The notes beneath the pieces are model-generated. The model was not told where the DNA came from, did no database searches, and saw only the letters and a program-made list of their open reading frames with translations. The translations under genes and the position numbers were made by a program. Positions 29,614-41,300 of a DNA stretch of 64,000 nucleotides are shown here, one piece after another. Every line of letters starts with the position of its first letter. Position 1 is the first letter of the stretch. This stretch comes from Anthopleura xanthogrammica (Eukaryota; Cnidaria; Anthozoa; Actiniaria; Actiniidae): NCBI GenBank assembly GCA_964019055.1, contig OZ025212.1:7831109-7895108 (forward strand). Reading direction: 5' to 3'.

Positions 29614-30330
29614 GCCAAATTATCGTAAATTTCGATCGTGTAGTTAAATTTGATTATATCTGCTCGTTTAGAAGCTAAACACCATTCGTTAAATATATTT
29701 ATTTATTATCTGATTATCAATGAAATACCTGTATTTCTTTATTTCAAAAATGTGATATTTTCACATTTGAAAATAGACCTTAATTCCATTGTTTTCTTTT
29801 GTGTCTATTTGACTATTACACTTGAACAAGCACTAGAGGGTGTCTAACGTGCATGTACACAGAAGGAGGAGCATTACGTTCCTCAATGTACCAAGTCCAA
29901 TTATAAAAATAACTGTAACAAATCTCGCATTCTGATTGGTTGGGAGCGCGTGCATTATGAGAGCACACAGCACGCGTGCGCACTTTCTATTTCATCATTT
30001 GTGTCAAAAATAACGGCTACTCTAATCTGCATTTTAGAAAAAGAAATAAAAAACTTGCTTTTTGTGCTGTGGTAAGGAGACTGACTCGGTTACACCATAG
30101 AGCCGATGCGCGAAAAGATATTCTATATGTGAGACTGAAATACCCGGAAATGTAGAAAGAATGGGCTTGGAGGGGAGGTGGGACGGTAGCCCCCGCACGT
30201 CTTGATAATATCCACTAAATCTTTAACTTTGACTCTTTCACACCAATGTAAGCCCCTACCCACTTTTAATCGCTCCGCGTAACCTCGAATATGTCCTCGG
30301 ATACCAATGGAAGGCGATCATAATAATAAA
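29614..30330. other. Intergenic stretch: nothing recognised
   Basis: No gene or repeat structure identified between the LINE tail and the pentanucleotide array. Confidence 0.5.
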
Positions 30331-30616
30331 TGCGATGCGATGCGATGCGATGCGATGCGATGCGATGCGATGCGATGCGATGCGATGCGATGCGATGCGA
30401 TGCGATGCGATGCGATGCGATGCGATGCGATGCGATGCGATGCGATGCGATGCGATGCGATGCGATGCGATGCGATGCGATGCGATGCGATGCGATGCGA
30501 TGCGATGCGATGCGATGCGATGCGATGCGATGCGATGCGATGCGATGCGATGCGATGCGATGCGATGCGATGCGATGCGATGCGATGCGATGCGATGCGA
30601 TGCGATGCGATGCGAT
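30331..30616. repeat. (TGCGA)n pentanucleotide array, about 57 copies
   Basis: Uninterrupted tgcga units with no variant that I can see. It abuts directly on the next array at gatgttcag. Being a 5-mer without a stop, it is open in all three plus-strand frames and yields a repeated MRCDA peptide in each; these are not genes. Confidence 0.97.
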
Positions 30617-31834
30617 GTTCAGTTCAGTTCAGTTCAGTTCAGTTCAGTTCAGTTCAGTTCAGTTCAGTTCAGTTCAGTTCAGTTCAGTTCAGTTCAGTTC
30701 AGTTCAGTTCAGTTCAGTTCAGTTCAGTTCAGTTCAGTTCAGTTCAGTTCAGTTCAGTTCAGTTCAGTTCAGTTCAGTTCAGTTCAGTTCAGTTCAGTTC
30801 AGTTCAGTTCAGTTCAGTTCAGTTCAGTTCAGTTCAGTTCAGTTCAGTTCAGTTCAGTTCAGTTCAGTTCAGTTCAGTTCAGTTCAGTTCAGTTCAGTTC
30901 AGTTCAGTTCAGTTCAGTTCAGTTCAGTTCAGTTCAGTTCAGTTCAGTTCAGTTCAGTTCAGTTCAGTTCAGTTCAGTTCAGTTCAGTTCAGTTCAGTTC
31001 AGTTCAGTTCAGTTCAGTTCAGTTCAGTTCAGTTCAGTTCAGTTCAGTTCAGTTCAGTTCAGTTCAGTTCAGTTCAGTTCAGTTCAGTTCAGTTCAGTTC
31101 AGTTCAGTTCAGTTCAGTTCAGTTCAGTTCAGTTCAGTTCAGTTCAGTTCAGTTCAGTTCAGTTCAGTTCAGTTCAGTTCAGTTCAGTTCAGTTCAGTTC
31201 AGTTCAGTTCAGTTCAGTTCAGTTCAGTTCAGTTCAGTTCAGTTCAGTTCAGTTCAGTTCAGTTCAGTTCAGTTCAGTTCAGTTCAGTTCAGTTCAGTTC
31301 AGTTCAGTTCAGTTCAGTTCAGTTCAGTTCAGTTCAGTTCAGTTCAGTTCAGTTCAGTTCAGTTCAGTTCAGTTCAGTTCAGTTCAGTTCAGTTCAGTTC
31401 AGTTCAGTTCAGTTCAGTTCAGTTCAGTTCAGTTCAGTTCAGTTCAGTTCAGTTCAGTTCAGTTCAGTTCAGTTCAGTTCAGTTCAGTTCAGTTCAGTTC
31501 AGTTCAGTTCAGTTCAGTTCAGTTCAGTTCAGTTCAGTTCAGTTCAGTTCAGTTCAGTTCAGTTCAGTTCAGTTCAGTTCAGTTCAGTTCAGTTCAGTTC
31601 AGTTCAGTTCAGTTCAGTTCAGTTCAGTTCAGTTCAGTTCAGTTCAGTTCAGTTCAGTTCAGTTCAGTTCAGTTCAGTTCAGTTCAGTTCAGTTCAGTTC
31701 AGTTCAGTTCAGTTCAGTTCAGTTCAGTTCAGTTCAGTTCAGTTCAGTTCAGTTCAGTTCAGTTCAGTTCAGTTCAGTTCAGTTCAGTTCAGTTCAGTTC
31801 AGTTCAGTTCAGTTCAGTTCAGTTCAGTTCAGTT
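30617..31834. repeat. (GTTCA)n pentanucleotide array, about 243 copies
   Basis: About 1.2 kb of uninterrupted gttca units without visible variants. All plus-strand frames read the repeating peptide SSVQF; the minus strand meets TGA stops. Open frames of more than 500 codons across both arrays are artefacts of the repeat. Confidence 0.97.
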
Positions 31835-32648
31835 GAACTTTGTGTTATGATTCCTGCTGAATTAATTAGCACGCTCCTTCAAGTTTCAATTGCATCTTAG
31901 TTTAGTTTTATTATTTAATTAGACCATGTTAAAAGGTTTCAATCCAGACGAAACTTTGAGACAGTTTTAGATACATAGTGGCAAAACGACCATGAAAGTT
32001 TAAAAAAATCTATCTCATGATTTTTGAAATATCAAAACAAGCGCTAAAACTACAATATTAGGCACTCAGTCAAAACTCTGTGCTTTCCTAATAAAAAAAT
32101 CAATCTCAAAAACGAAGAGGAAAAACTCCTTAAACATTTTGTTGTGAATTTAGAGATAAGGTTAACAATTTATAATCCAAATTTACTAAGCAACTTAATC
32201 TCGGATTCTAAATGTTTTTACTATTTACTCAAAAACCGTCGGATAGAATGCTCTAGTTTTTAGATGTTTTGTTTGCCATAAAAAATATTTGTTAAACACA
32301 ATAGGTTTGTTTTTTTAGGTACCGTCGTAATCGCTCAGAATTTAGTTTAAGCTGAATTTAACGATTCTCGTTTAGCGCCGGTAGTGCCAGTTGCTTTAAC
32401 CTTAACTAAGGTGAATAATATTATTAACAAATGAATTTAATAGTACTTTAAGGTATCAGGATACCTTCGAGACCTTCGAATTTTCGCGCTCAGTGTCTTT
32501 TCAATATTATCATATAAAAGTCATTATACATTTTCTGAAAGCTAAATAAACATAGTTTTCGAATATCAATTTAGACTTTTCTGTTTTGAAACACAAAAAA
32601 TGTTATTGGGTTTCTTTGCTGTTTTTGAGTGATCAAAATAACTTTAGA
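31835..32648. other. Intergenic stretch: nothing firm
   Basis: AT-rich. Around 32449 the sequence ttaaggtatcaggatacc recalls the outer end of the TTAA foldback family but no matching arm was found. Confidence 0.4.
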
Positions 32649-32821
32649 CAGGGACGGCGGAGCCGGGGGGGCTGGGGGGGCTAGAGCCCCCCCCCCCCTA
32701 CTTTTTTGAGAATTTTTTTTTTTTACTTAACGATAAAAAGTGAAAAAATCAGAATGATAGGGGAGGGGTGGGTAGGAAATAGTTTAGCCCCCCCACTTTA
32801 AAAACTGCTCCGCCGTCCCTG
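32649..32821. mobile_element. 173-bp MITE with GC-rich ends
   Basis: Starts cagggacggcggagc and ends gctccgccgtccctg, followed inward by G-rich and C-rich tracts (gggggggct / agcccccccc). A related right-hand end lies near 50640-50690 (cgctaccgtccctg). Confidence 0.8.
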
Positions 32822-33057
32822 TTAGAACGTTCTAGTTCATTCAGATTGCATTAGATCAAACTGTGAAACTTTGGATTATGATAAATCACCGGCGCGCGAT
32901 CTTAAAAACAATATCTCAGATTTTTGAAATGTTTATTTCTTCGAAAGATATTACCTTTTTTTTGCAATAATAACCATCGAAAATGCAAACATTCGGATTT
33001 TAACGCGTAGCTGTCCTTGATCTAAAAAAAGATATCAAAAATCTGATACACCGTTCT

Positions 33058-33292
33058 GAAAAAATTACTTCCATAGCTTTTTGGTTTTTGAGTTATAACT
33101 TATTTTGCAAAGCTTTGTTTCCGACATTTTTCTCTCGAAAACTTACCAAGACATATTTTTATGATATCAATAAGATCTCCGTAATACGAGCTCGGGACAC
33201 CCCATCACTGATCACTGATACATTCTGAGTAAAAATGCTTTCTTAGAAATTAATCTTATTATTACTTGGCTAAAGTAGTCAGGCATCATAAG
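33058..33292 (-). repeat. Half-copy of the 1494-2534 foldback family
   Basis: The complement of this stretch contains gactactttag, ggggtgtcccgagctcg, aagttttcgagagaaaaatg and aaagctttg in the same order as the left arm of the element at 1494. The partner arm is not evident. Confidence 0.6.
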
Positions 33293-33827
33293 GTAAGATT
33301 TAGTTTTTACAGCAAAATACTTCACTTTTTATATAAATATAAAATACTATTCTGTACTTTTGACATAAGAATTGCTCGTGCATGATTTAAAAAAAAAATG
33401 CTCTATATTTAAATCAACAACATGTTCCAGCTGATCTGAAATACTGACGTACGTAGAAATGACGTCACTGCGAAACTGCGGTGTCAAGCTGCGTGAGAAA
33501 ATTGACTTAGGAAAGTTTTTATCTGAGATAAATCTAGATTTTCAGGAGAAGTTTTTTAATATTTTGTATACATTTACTATGATATTTATTATTGTGTGGG
33601 AAAATAAAATAAAGAAATAACCGTTTCCCGAGTCGCTGGGCAACTAAGGATGACACCTATTAAAGTTTTGCAAATGTTGTCGATTCTGATTGGCTTCTCA
33701 GATCAGCTGGTTATATTTATATCAACAAAAGATATTTAGAAAACGAGTAAATCCCCGACCCCCCCCCCCCCCCGTGTACATTATAAAAAGAAATTTTATC
33801 TCCAAGTTATTATAATGCACAAAGTCA
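33293..33827. other. Intergenic stretch
   Basis: No gene seen. Contains a run of cytosines at about 33758-33774. Confidence 0.5.
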
Positions 33828-33933
33828 ATAGACCCTTTTCGAATAGTGGAAATTAAGCATTGGGTTTCGACATCCGGGACATTCTCATTCTCCTCGTTTG
33901 ACGTCATAGGCGCCATATTCGAATAGGGTCTAT
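33828..33933. mobile_element. Short palindromic MITE
   Basis: atagacccttttcgaatag at the left is mirrored by ctattcgaatagggtctat-like sequence at the right (attcgaatagggtctat). About 106 bases, non-coding. Confidence 0.6.
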
Positions 33934-36031
33934 CGCGCTTCGATTTTTTCACGAAAGTCTTTTTCTGCCTTCTCTGCCTTTTCAAGTATAAAAACACATT
34001 TAATAACCGTCTTCGTATCTTTCACAATCGTTCACCGTCTCCAAGCAACAAAATATGCACGATGAGGTTCTTAACAAAATTAACCATCTTACGTTTTAGG
34101 ATATCTAGCTTTTTGTCCCTCAAGAGGTGTTTTTTTGTTGTTGTTTCGGGGACCACGTCACGAGGGGGAAAAATACCAAAAACCCAAAGAGTATAAAATG
34201 TTCATACTTTGTCTAAAAAAAATGGTCAAAAAGACAAAGTGCGATGAAAATTGATCCAACTTTCATGGCTTTTTTGAACAATAAACTTGTTTACCGCATC
34301 ATTGAAGTGATAATAGACACAGCGAGACTACTTATCGGAGTTAATTGGGAGAGGAGCGAAGAAAGCGAGAGTATTTCAAATGGTGTTAAAGTTCCCGCAA
34401 ACTGCTCAAGAACTCCATCAGCATCAGCTAAGGAGAGAACCATTTACTAGCAAAGGGTATTTCTGTTATTCCGACATGGAACAAAATAGAATTTCTTGTG
34501 AAAAATAATACGTAAAAGAGGTTGGGGTGGCAATGCCCCCTAAGGCTGTACAAAATCTCTCCACGGAGGAAGGTCTTTGTTTATACCGAAACGTGTGTTC
34601 CAAATCGGTAAATATTATGCAAAGAAAACTTTAAATTACAAAGATTTCCCAAAACGTCGATTGAGATTTTGTGGGAAAAAATTGCTCAAAAAACCGTTTT
34701 TTCTATTTTAAGAAAAGGTACTTATAAAATGTTCCTATAAAATAAGGCAATTTGCTATTAAAGTGAATATTTAGCATTCTCATGTTATTTTACCGCTTTT
34801 GAAGAACATCTTTTAAGCTTCTTTTTCCATTACAGCAAACCAAACATATCTATATCGATACCAAGTTCCCTAAATATTGAATAAGATACTCCCTATATAG
34901 GAATTGAATAACTACTACAGGTGGGTCAGCTGTGCCGCGAGTATGTCGCTTTTATTTTATTTTTATTCAACGTATTTGTATTTTTATTTGCCGATTGTAA
35001 AGCCTTGACTTGAGTCACGAACCAAAGGGAGACCAAACTGATTTAGAGTAAAGAATGCGCGACTATTTCCAGCTGAAAACTTCCAATTTAAAATATATAA
35101 TAATTACGACCAACATGAAATTTGCCAATAAAACACAATTCCATACCAAAAAAAAAAAACCCTGAAAATAAGTGTGTTCCGAAATAGGCACACTGAGAAA
35201 GAAAAGAAAGAAAAAGTTGTGAAATTCGAAAAATTGCCAAAAAGTTTCTCGAAATACGAAAAGCTACCACGCAACTTATGGAAAGGTCAAATGCCTCCTC
35301 CCTACGCCACTAAATGAAATTGATGGGATATTATGATAGAAAAACTGTCATATTTTGGCGGAATATAAAAAACACGGTTTTCTACAATTTTTTTATTGCG
35401 ATAGTTTTAGAGAAAAGTTTATCTAAAGAGCACAAATAAACAAATATCATACCCATCTAGTGGGGCCGCCACAGGATATATTCATTTTTGGATTAATTAA
35501 TAGTTCACAGCTTGACTAGCGTCACATTTTACTAATTGGTGTTTATCAAAACTAGCCTAGGGTTTGAAAATGAGATATCTTCAACGGACATTTTCAGTTG
35601 TGGTTGGCTCTCCTCAGGGCAAGTTCTTCTGACACCATGTCTTGGTGGAAGAGATATTCGTGGGTTTTCTGGGTGGGTGGGTTGTTTTATCAAGTTCTTC
35701 ATCCAGCTCTGTTGGGTAAGTTTTTTAGTTGTATTCTGAGTTTTATTTAACCGATATATTTATTTTGTGTCATATAGTTTTCGACATGGTGAAATAGATA
35801 AGGGTATTTTTGAACTATCTTTTTCATTTAACTTATTCGTTTCATCGGTTTTCAATACATGCAGCTTTAGGAGTGAACAAATTTCTTAGTTGATAGCTAA
35901 ATTATATTTTCTTAAATGGTAAAACGTTTAGAATAGACTGCGATACTTGTGTCCATAGCCTCTCGGGTTCATTCTTTATTAAGAAGAGAAATGTTTGATA
36001 AAAGATTTTCCATCCTGGTTAGGAGAAGAGG
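33934..36031. other. Intergenic stretch: no gene seen
   Basis: AT-rich; short open frames near 34244 and 35536 lack domains. The latter has a donor-like gtaagt at its end but no partner exon, so it is not called. Confidence 0.5.
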
Positions 36032-37057
36032 GTTAATAATACCATGAACATGGGAGTGGGGGGGGGGGGGGGGGGGGGGTGGGTGGTATAGTAGGTCATG
36101 ATTAGGGGAGGGGTGGTAATAATACCAAGAACATGGGAGGGGTGGTATAGTAGATCATGATTAGGGGAGGGGTGGTAATAATGCCAAGAACATGGGAGGG
36201 GTGGTATAGTAGATCATGATTAGGGGAGGGGTGGTAATAATGCCAAGAACATGGGAGGGGTGGTATAGTAGATCATAAATAGGGGAGGGGTGATAATAAT
36301 ACCATGAACATGGGAGGGGCGGGTATAGTAGATCATGATTAGGGGAGGGGTGATAATAATACAATGAATATTGGAGGGGTGGTATAGTAGGTCATGATTA
36401 GTGGAGGGGTAGTAATAATACCATGAACATGGGAGGGGTGGTATAGTAGATCATGATTAGGGGAGGGGTGGTAATAATACCATGAACATGGGAGGGGTGG
36501 TATAGTAGATCATGATTAGGGGAGGGGTGGTAATAATACCATGAATATGGGAGGGGTGGTATAGTAGATCATGATTAGGGTAGGGGTGGTAATAATACCA
36601 TGAACATGGGAGGGGTGGTATAGTAGATCATGATTAGGGGAGGGGTGATAATAATACCATGAACATGGGAGTGGGGTATAGTAGATCATGATTAGGGGAG
36701 GGATGATAATAATACAATGAATATTGGAGGGGTGGTATAGTAGGTCATGATTAGTGGAGGGGTGGTAATAATACCATGAACATGGGAGGGGTGGTATAGT
36801 AGATCATGATTAGGGGAGGGGTGGTAATAATACCATGAACATGGGAGGGGTGTATATTAGATTATGATTAGGGGAGGGGTGGTAATAATACAATGAACAT
36901 GGGAGGGGGGTATATTAGATTATGATTAGGGGAGGGGTGGTAATAATACCATGAACATGGGAGGGGGGTATATTAGATTATGATTAGGGGAGGGGTGGTA
37001 ATAATACCATGAACATGGGAGGGGGGTATATTAGATTATGATTAGGGGAGGGGTGGT

Positions 37058-38354
37058 TAGGTTAGAATGTACTTTATTGGCATGACCTTGCTGATTACAG
37101 GTATTGCTAAAGCATGTAACAGTAACTTAATATAAAATTATTTTAAAATGGCTTTTACAAATCAATAAGATATGGGTATATATATATATATTCATATAAT
37201 TTACAAATCAAGGTATTATTGAAGTTAATTATGGTATATTGAATAATTTGATAATTTTGATTATTAACATTTCGATTGTCTTAGTTCCATACATTTTAAG
37301 ATATATTTGGTAAAATAGTATATAACGTTGTTGTTCTTCGACGTCATTAGCGAGCAAATATATTCTTTTTCTTGATTTATTTTGTTAGTTGTGGAAATTT
37401 CATTTCTAATTAAATTAGTGAAAACATTTCTTAGGTTATTATAAAGGTGACAGTTTAAAATCATGTGTAACTCATTTTCTATTTCGTTTTTATTACATAG
37501 TGTGCAGAGACGTTGATATGTGGGAATATGTAGTTTATGATAACGCCCTGCTTCTATAGCGAGTTTGTGGTTACTTATTCTTAATTTAGTGAACTGCCTT
37601 CTTTGATCAAAATCACGAATCACATCTAGGTATTTTTCAATTTCATAGTCTTTCTTAAATGAATTGTAGAAAGAAAGTTTTATCGAATTATTGAGAAGAG
37701 TTTCCCAAAATATAACATAATTCTGCTTCATCTTATTGTAGTATTCTGATAAAGTTGGTTTTGGAGTTGGTCTCTTAAAAATGTTTGCGTCTTTTATGTT
37801 ATAAAAGTTCAGTGTAAGTAGTAAATTTGAGTGATAGCAAGTTTTTTGTTGAGTATGTAAAGATTTCGAAATTATCAAGGCTTGATTTGCTATTGCATTT
37901 TCTGGTAAAGAATGTAGATGATTAAGATATTTTAAAGTTAATCTGTCTATAACTAATTTCAAAGGAAATCTTCCGAGTTCACCTCTACAGGCGATATTTG
38001 ACGCTTTGTTATTGACACCAAGATAGTATTTGCAAAAACGTAAATGAGCCTTTTCAGTTGGTGATTTTTCCCATTTTTCGAGATTGCTATTTTGGTAAAC
38101 TCCCCAAATTTCACTGGCATAAGTGAGTATAGGCGTTATAAGTGAATCAAATATCCTATTTGCCTGTTGCGGCCTTAATTTTTGAAGATCAATGTTACGA
38201 CTAATCTTATAGAAAGCATGAAGTGCTTTTTCTCTGGATTGCTTCAGGTGGGCAGAAAAGTTTCCAGTTGAGCTTAATTTAACCCCAAGATAAGTAAATT
38301 CTTTCACAATTTCAAGGGGTTTATTATTTAGTGTGAATGATGATTGTTTTATTT
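37058..38354 (-). mobile_element. 5'-truncated non-LTR retrotransposon inside the minisatellite
   Basis: 1,297-bp insertion bounded by a 9-bp target duplication aggggtggt (37049-37057 and 38355-38363). In its own orientation it begins within the reverse-transcriptase C-terminus and ends with a 3' UTR and ataaagtacattctaaccta. The insertion splits one minisatellite unit, so it came after the array existed there; units on both sides belong to the same family. Confidence 0.85.
37264..38307 (-). pseudogene. LINE reverse transcriptase C-terminal fragment
   Basis: A 347-codon frame from KEFTYLGVKLSSTG through a region typical of LINE proteins after the RT palm (YASEIWGVYQ) to a C-terminal Cys/His motif (LCTLCNKNEIENELHMILNC), stop near SKC. 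The palm itself (motifs A to C) is absent because of 5' truncation. The frame opens further upstream into 38354 without a start. Clade not assigned; non-functional fragment. Confidence 0.8.
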
Positions 38355-41300
38355 AGGGGTGGTAATAATACCATGAACATGGGAGTGGGGTATAGTAGAT
38401 CATGATTAGGGGAGGGATGATAATAATACAATGAATATTGGAGGGGTGGTATAGTAGATTATGATTAGGGGAGGGGTGGTAATAATACCATGAACATGGG
38501 AGGGGTGGTATAGTAGGTCATGATTAGGGGAGGGGTGGTAATAATACCATGAACATGGGAGGGGTGGTATAGTAGATCATGATTAGGGGAGGGGTGGTAA
38601 TAATACCATGAACATGGGAGGGGTGTATATTAGATTATGATTAGGGGAGGGGTGGTAATAATACCATGAACATGGGAGGGGGGTATATTAGATTATGATT
38701 AGGGGAGGGGTGGTAATAATACCATGAACATGGGAGGGGTGTATATTAGATTATGATTAGGGGAGGGGTGGTAATAATACCATGAACATGGGAGGGGGGT
38801 ATATTAGATTATGATTAGGGGAGGGGTGGTAATAATACCATGAACATGGGAGGGGGGTATATTAGATTATGATTAGGGGAGGGGTGGTAATAATACCATG
38901 AACATGGGAGGGGGGTATATTAGATTATGATTAGGGGAGGGGTGGTAATAATACCATGAACATGGGAGGGGGGTATATTAGATTATGATTAGGGGAGGGG
39001 TAGTAATAATACCATGAACATAGGAGGGGGGTATAGTAGATTATGATTAGGGGAGGGGTGGTAATAATACCATGAACATGGGAGGGGTGGTATAGTAGGT
39101 CATGATTAGGGGAGGGGTGGTAATAATACCATGAACATGGGAGGGGTGGGTATAGTAGATCATGATTAGAGGAGGGGTGGTAATAATACCATGAATATGG
39201 GAGGGGTGGTATAGTAGGTCATGATTAGGGGAGGGGTGGTAATAATGCCAAGAACATGGGAGGGGCGGGTATAGTAGTTCATGATTAGGGGAGGGGTGGT
39301 AATAATGCCAAGAACATGGGAGGGGGGTATATTAGATTATGATTAGGGGAGGGGTGGTAATAATACCATGAACATGGGAGGGGGGTATATTAGATTATGA
39401 TTAGGGGAGGGGTGGTAATAATACCATGAACATGGGAGGGGGGTATATTAGATTACGATTAGGGGAGGGGTGGTATAGTAGATCATGATTAGGGGAGGGG
39501 TGGTAATAATACCATGAACATGGGAGGGGTGGTATAGTAGGTCATGATTAGGGGAGGGGTGGTAATAATACCATGAACATGGGAGGGGGGTATATTAGAT
39601 TATGATTAGGGGAGGGGTAGTAATAATACCATGAACATGGGAGGGGGGTGTATTAGATTATGATTAGGGGAGGGGTGGTAATAATACCATGAACATGGGA
39701 GGGGGGTATATTAGATTATGATTAGGGGAGGGGTGGTAATAATACCATGAACATGGGAGGGGGGTATATTAGATTATGATTAGGGGAGGGGTAGTAATAA
39801 TACCATGAACATGGGAGGGGGGTATATTAGATTATGATTAGGGGAGGGGTAGTAATAATACCATGAACATGGGAGGGGGGTATATTAGATTATGATTAGG
39901 GGAGGGGTGGTATAGTAGATCATGATTAGGGGAGGGGTGGTAATAATACCATGAACATGGGAGGGGTGGTATAGCAGGTCATGATTAGGGGAGGGGTGGT
40001 AATAATACCATGAACATGGGAGGGGTGGTATAGTAGATCATGATTAGGGGAGGGGTGATAATAATACTATGAACATTGGAGGGGTGATATAGTAGATCAT
40101 GATTAGGGGAGGGGTGATAATAATACCATGAATATGGGAGGGGTGGTATAGTAGATCATGATTAGGGTAGGGGTGGTAATAATACCATGAATATGGGAGG
40201 GGTGGTATAGTAGGTCATGATTAGGGGAGGGGTGGTAATAATGCCAAGAACATGGGAGGGGCGGGTATAGTAGTTCATGATTAGGGGAGGGGTGGTAATA
40301 ATGCCAAGAACATGGGAGGGGGGTATATTAGATTATGATTAGGGGAGGGGTGGTAATAATACCATGAACATGGGAGGGGGGTATATTAGATTATGATTAG
40401 GGGAGGGGTAGTAATAATACCATGAACATGGGAGGGGGGTATATTAGATTATGATTAGGGGAGGGGTGGTATAGTAGATCATGATTAGGGGAGGGGTGGT
40501 AATAATACCATGAACATGGGAGGGGTGGTATAGTAGATCATGATTAGGGGAGGGGTGATAATAATACCATGAACATGGGAGTGGGGTATAGTAGATCATG
40601 ATTAGGGGAGGGATGATAATAATACAATGAATATTGGAGGGGTGGTATAGTAGGTCATGATTAGTGGAGGGGTGGTAATAATACCATGAACATGGGAGGG
40701 GTGGTATAGTAGATCATGATTAGGGGAGGGGTGGTAATAATACCATGAACATGGGAGGGGTGTATATTAGATTATGATTAGGGGAGGGGTGGTAATAATA
40801 CCATGAACATGGGAGGGGGGTATATTAGATTATGATTAGGGGAGGGGTGGTAATAATACCATGAACATGGGAGGGGGGTATATTAGATTATGATTAGGGG
40901 AGGGGTGGTAATAATACCATGAACATGGGAGGGGGGTATATTAGATTATGATTAGGGGAGGGGTGGTAATAATACCATGAACATGGGAGTGGGGTATAGT
41001 AGATCATGATTAGGGAAGGGATGATAATAATACAATGAATATTGGAGGGGTGGTATAGTAGATTATGATTAGGGGAGGGGTGGTAATAATACCATGAACA
41101 TGGGAGGGGTGGTATAGTAGGTCATGATTAGGGGAGGGGTGGTAATAATACCATGAACATGGGAGGGGTGGTATAGTAGATCATGATTAGGGGAGGGGTG
41201 GTAATAATACCATGAACATGGGAGGGGTGTATATTAGATTATGATTAGGGGAGGGGTGGTAATAATACCATGAACATGGGAGGGGGGTATATTAGATTAT

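Noticed and set aside
30617..31834. Telomeric repeat
   Set aside because: The unit is GTTCA, not the TTAGGG expected for cnidarians, and it is internal to the window.
30307..31900. Three overlapping open frames of more than 500 codons on the plus strand
   Set aside because: They are translations of two pentanucleotide arrays; the repeat has no stop in any plus-strand frame.
35536..35739. A possible exon with a donor-like gtaagt
   Set aside because: No partner exon, no domain, composition biased; single donor matches are expected by chance.
36161..36364. Proline/tyrosine-rich frames on the minus strand of the minisatellite (also 45026-45326)
   Set aside because: Repeat translations that end wherever a variant unit brings a stop.
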